Below the pieces are notes generated by a model, which saw only the letters and a program-made list of their open reading frames with translations, made no database searches and was not told where the DNA came from. From a virus: a stretch of 64,000 bases of DNA. Below, in pieces: positions 60,878 through 64,000 of the stretch. The stretch lies in IMG/VR virus record IMGVR_UViG_3300044959_000237, positions 47,269 through 111,268 of that record. One strand, given 5' to 3'. Each line of letters begins with the position of its first letter. Positions within the stretch are counted from its first letter, which is position 1. The translations under genes were made by a program, and so were the position numbers.

Positions 60878-61189
60878 TTCGTATCATGATTTCCCGATGT
60901 TTTCCGAATTTTCGGAATTTGTCGGAAGTGTTCGTCATATTGTACAAAATTACATTCGACAATGTCGAAATCGATTTTCCGTGAATTTCTGCAATTTTCG
61001 CAGTTCCCGAATCGGGCAATGTTGTTTTCTTCGTGCTTCTTCTGGCAAGTTCGAAGTTTCTTTTTCCCGAATTCGAAATCATCGAAGAAAAGAATTTTCA
61101 AGCTGCAATTCGTGTCTGTCTTTTCGAAAAAATTTTTTTTCTATGTTTTTTTTTTTCGTGTTTCTTCGAGCAGAACATTCGTGACTGTC
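60878..61189. other. Spacer before the repeat array
   Basis: No convincing gene on either strand; several short overlapping frames only. TTCGAA and AAAATTTTT words dominate. It separates the adhesin cluster from the palindromic repeat array. Confidence 0.5.
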
Positions 61190-64000
61190 CGGAAAAAAAT
61201 GTTCCGGAACAGATTCGAAAAAAAAGTGCCCGGAACATATCGGGAAAAATGTTCCGGAACATATCAGGAAAAATATTCCGGAAAATATCGGGTAGAATGC
61301 TCTGTTCCGGAATATGTTCGAAAAAAAAAATGCCCGGAAAATACCGAATAAAATGTTCCACAACAGGTTCGAAAAAATGCTCGGAACATATCGGGAAAAA
61401 TATTCCGGGACATATCGGGTAGAATGTTCCGAAAAATATCGGGTAGAAAATAGAATGTTCTGTTTCGGAACAAATTCGAAAAAAAGTGTTCGGAACATAT
61501 CGGGTAGAATGTTCCGAAACATATCAGGGAAAATATTCCGGAATATATCGGGTAGAATGTTACGGAACATATCGGGGAAAATGTTCCGGAACATGTTAGA
61601 AAAAAAATGCCCGGAAAATATCGGATAAAATTTTTCGGAAAATACCGAATAGAATGTTCCGGAACATGTTCGAAAAAAGTGTTCGGAACATATCGGGGAA
61701 AATGTTCCGGAACATATCAGGGAAAATATTTCAGAATGTTCCGGAACATATCGGGTAGAGTGTTCCGGGACATATCGAAAAAAATGTTCCGGAACATATC
61801 GGGTAGAATGTTCTGTTTCGGAACATGTTCGAAAAAAAAATGCTTGAAACATATCGGGAAAAATTTTCCGGAAAATATCAGGGAAAATATTCCAGAATGT
61901 TCCGGAAAATATCAGGGAAAATATTCAGGAATATATCAGGGAAAATATTTCAAAATGTTCCGGAACATATCAGGGAAAATATTCAGGAATATATCGGGTA
62001 GAATGTTCCGAAACATATCAGGGAAAATATTCAGGAATATATCGGGTAGAATGTTCCGGAACATATCGGGTAGAATGTTCCGAAACATATCAGGGAAAAT
62101 ATTCAGGAATATATCAGGGAAAATATTCAGGAATATATCGGGTAGAAAATAGAATGTTCTGTTTCGGAACAAATTCGAAAAAAAATGTTCGGAACATATC
62201 GAAAAAAAAATGTTCCGGAAAATATCGGGTAGAATGTTACGGAAAATATCGGATAAAATTTTTCGGAATATATCAGGGAAAATGTTCCGGAACATGTTCG
62301 AAAAAAATGCCCGGAAAATATCGGATAAAATATTTCGGAATATATCGGGTAGAATGTTCCGGAGCATATCGGATAAAATATTTCGGAATATATCGGGTAG
62401 AATGTTCCGGAGCATATCGGATAAAATTTTCCGGAAAATATCGGAAAAAATGTTCCAGAATGTTCCGGAAAATATCAGGGAAAATATTCCGGAAAATATC
62501 AGGGAAAATATTCAGGAACATATCGGAAAAAAAAAATGTTTCGGAAAATATCGGGTAGAATGTTACGGAAAATATCGAATGAAATATTCTGGAATTTTTC
62601 GGAACATATCAGATGAAATGTTTCGGAAAATATCGAGTAGAATGCTCTGTTCCGGAGCATGTTAGAAAAAAATGCCCGGAAAATATCAGGGAAAATTTTC
62701 CGGAACATATCGGGTAGAATGTTCCGGAACATATCAGGTAAAATATTCCGGAACATATCGGGTAGAATGTTCCGGAAAATATCAGGGAAAATATTTCGGA
62801 ACATGTTCGAAAAAAATGCCCGGAAAATATCGGATAAAATTTTTCGGAATATATCGGGTAGAATGTTCCGGAAAATATCGGATAAAATTTTTCGGAAAAT
62901 ACCGAATAGAATGTTCCGGAGCATATCGGGGAAAATGTTCCGGAACAGGTTCGAAAAAAGTGTTCGGAACATATCGGGTAGAATGTTCCGGAACATATCA
63001 ATTAGGGAAAATATTCCGGAATATATCGGGTAGAATGTTCCGGAACATATCGGATAAAATTTTTCGGAATATATCAGGGAAAATGTTCCGGAACATGTTC
63101 GAAAAAAGTGTTCGGAACATATCGGGGAAAATGTTCCGGAACATATCGGGTAGAATGTTCCGGAAAATATCGGATAAAATTTTTCGGAAAATACCGAATA
63201 GAATGTTCCGGAAAATATCAGGGAAAATATTCCGGAACATATCAGGGAAAATATTTCAGAATGTTCCGGAACATATCGGGTAGAAAATAGAATGTTCTGT
63301 TTCGGAACAAATTCGAAAAAAAAAAATGCCCGGAAAATATCGGATAAAATTTTTCGGAAAATACCGAATAAAATGTTCCGAAACAAATTCGAAAAAAGTG
63401 CTCGGAACATATCGGGTAGAATGTTCTGGAACATATCAGGTAAAATATTCCGGAACATATCAGGTAAAATATTCCGGAACATATCGGGTAGAATGTTCCG
63501 AAACATATCAGGGAAAATATTCAGGAATATATCGGGTAGAATGTTCCGGAACATATCGGAAAAAAAATGTTCCAGAATGTTCCGGAACATATCGGGTAGA
63601 ATGTTCCGAAACATATCAGGGAAAATATTCAGGAATATATCGGGTAGAATGTTCCGGAACATATCGGAAAAAAAATGTTCCAGAATGTTCCGGGACATAT
63701 CGGGTAGAATGTTCCGGAACATATCAGGTAAAATATTCCGGAACATATCGGGTAGAATGTTCCGGAACATATCAGGTAAAATATTCCGGAACATATCGGG
63801 GAAAATGTTCCGGAACATATCAGGGAAAATATTTCAGAATGTTCCGGAACATATCGGGGAAAATGTTCCGGAACATATCAGGGAAAATATTTCAGAATGT
63901 TCCGGAACATATCGGGTAGAATGTTCCGAAACATATCAGGGAAAATATTCAGGAATATATCGGGTAGAATGTTCCGGAACATATCGGAAAAAAAATGTTC
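61190..64000. repeat. Long array of imperfect 24-nt palindromic repeats, open at the window end
   Basis: The dominant unit is ATGTTCCGGAACAT followed by ATCGGGTAGA or ATCAGGGAAA; variants start ATATTCCGGAATAT or end GTTCGAAAAAAATG. The 14-bp core is a perfect dyad. Because 24 is a multiple of 3 and the core reads the same on both strands, long frames are open in both directions (for example MFRNISGR on plus and MFRNILPD on minus). Units differ by point changes, occasional 9-nt insertions and frame changes. The array continues past 64000. No tRNA, CRISPR spacer or conventional gene is seen within. Confidence 0.95.

Noticed and set aside
61190-64000. Repeat array as a CRISPR locus
   Set aside because: Units are contiguous with only a 10-nt, also repeated, spacer; no unique spacers of 25-40 nt exist and no cas-like genes are nearby.

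Overview
The window is one contiguous piece of a large, AT-rich, T4-superfamily myovirus genome. The evidence is a near-complete T4-type replication and recombination set: gp41 helicase, gp61 primase, UvsW, a UvsY-like protein, UvsX, gp32, a gp45-like clamp and a gp43-type polymerase. There are also T4-type head and packaging genes (gp4, gp16-like, gp17), a gp48/54-like baseplate tube initiator, and a recurring late-promoter motif (T/A)ATAAATA, often followed by ATTG. A DUF2793-like tail protein and a fused indolepyruvate:ferredoxin oxidoreductase of the kind found in aerobic proteobacteria point to an alphaproteobacterial host; this is inference. Most genes lie on the minus strand and are tightly packed, with many ATGA or TGATG overlaps.

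Layout. 1-2.4 kb: helicase and primase. 2.6-8 kb: small unknown genes, one of them a miniature DnaE-like protein. 8-15 kb: UvsW, UvsY-like, UvsX, gp32 and ThyX. 15.3-19.6 kb: a large unknown protein with a cysteine knot, a homing-endonuclease-like DNA-binding protein and a small membrane protein. 19.7-29.8 kb: an accessory island with a nucleotidyltransferase-amidoligase fusion, a second amidoligase copy, a HEPN-motif protein, a TilS-like tRNA-lysidine synthetase whose start codon lies in a perfect 15-bp hairpin, a glycosyltransferase, a metallophosphoesterase and an 872-residue nucleotidyltransferase-like protein. 29.9-34 kb: an appendage-like protein and a full-length oxidoreductase of more than 1,000 residues. 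34-38.3 kb: the clamp, then a DNA polymerase split into two coupled genes, the second carrying a mini-intein in the catalytic YGDTD/S motif. 38.5-41.8 kb: SpoVR, lysozyme and SpeD. 42.3-47.9 kb: terminase, head and baseplate block. 48-53 kb: Dps-like ferritin and small unknown genes. 53.5-56.4 kb: five tRNAs (Ala, Gly, Ser, Ser, Thr) around a KpsF-type isomerase and a secreted small protein. 57.6-60.6 kb: two coupled tail or adhesin genes and small companions. 61.2 kb to the window end: at least 2.8 kb of imperfect 24-nt repeats built on a 14-bp palindrome.

How it fits together. The replication, recombination and packaging genes form a standard T4-like engine driven late by TATAAATA promoters. 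The accessory genes act mainly on host RNA and metabolism (TilS, tRNAs, nucleotidyltransferases, HEPN, SpeD, ThyX, oxidoreductase, Dps) and on surface or sugar chemistry (glycosyltransferase, KpsF). The features most worth following are the palindromic repeat array, the RNA-processing island with its hairpin-gated tilS, the split and intein-bearing polymerase, the duplicated amidoligase and the phage-borne oxidoreductase. All identifications are from reading the sequence; no database search was run.
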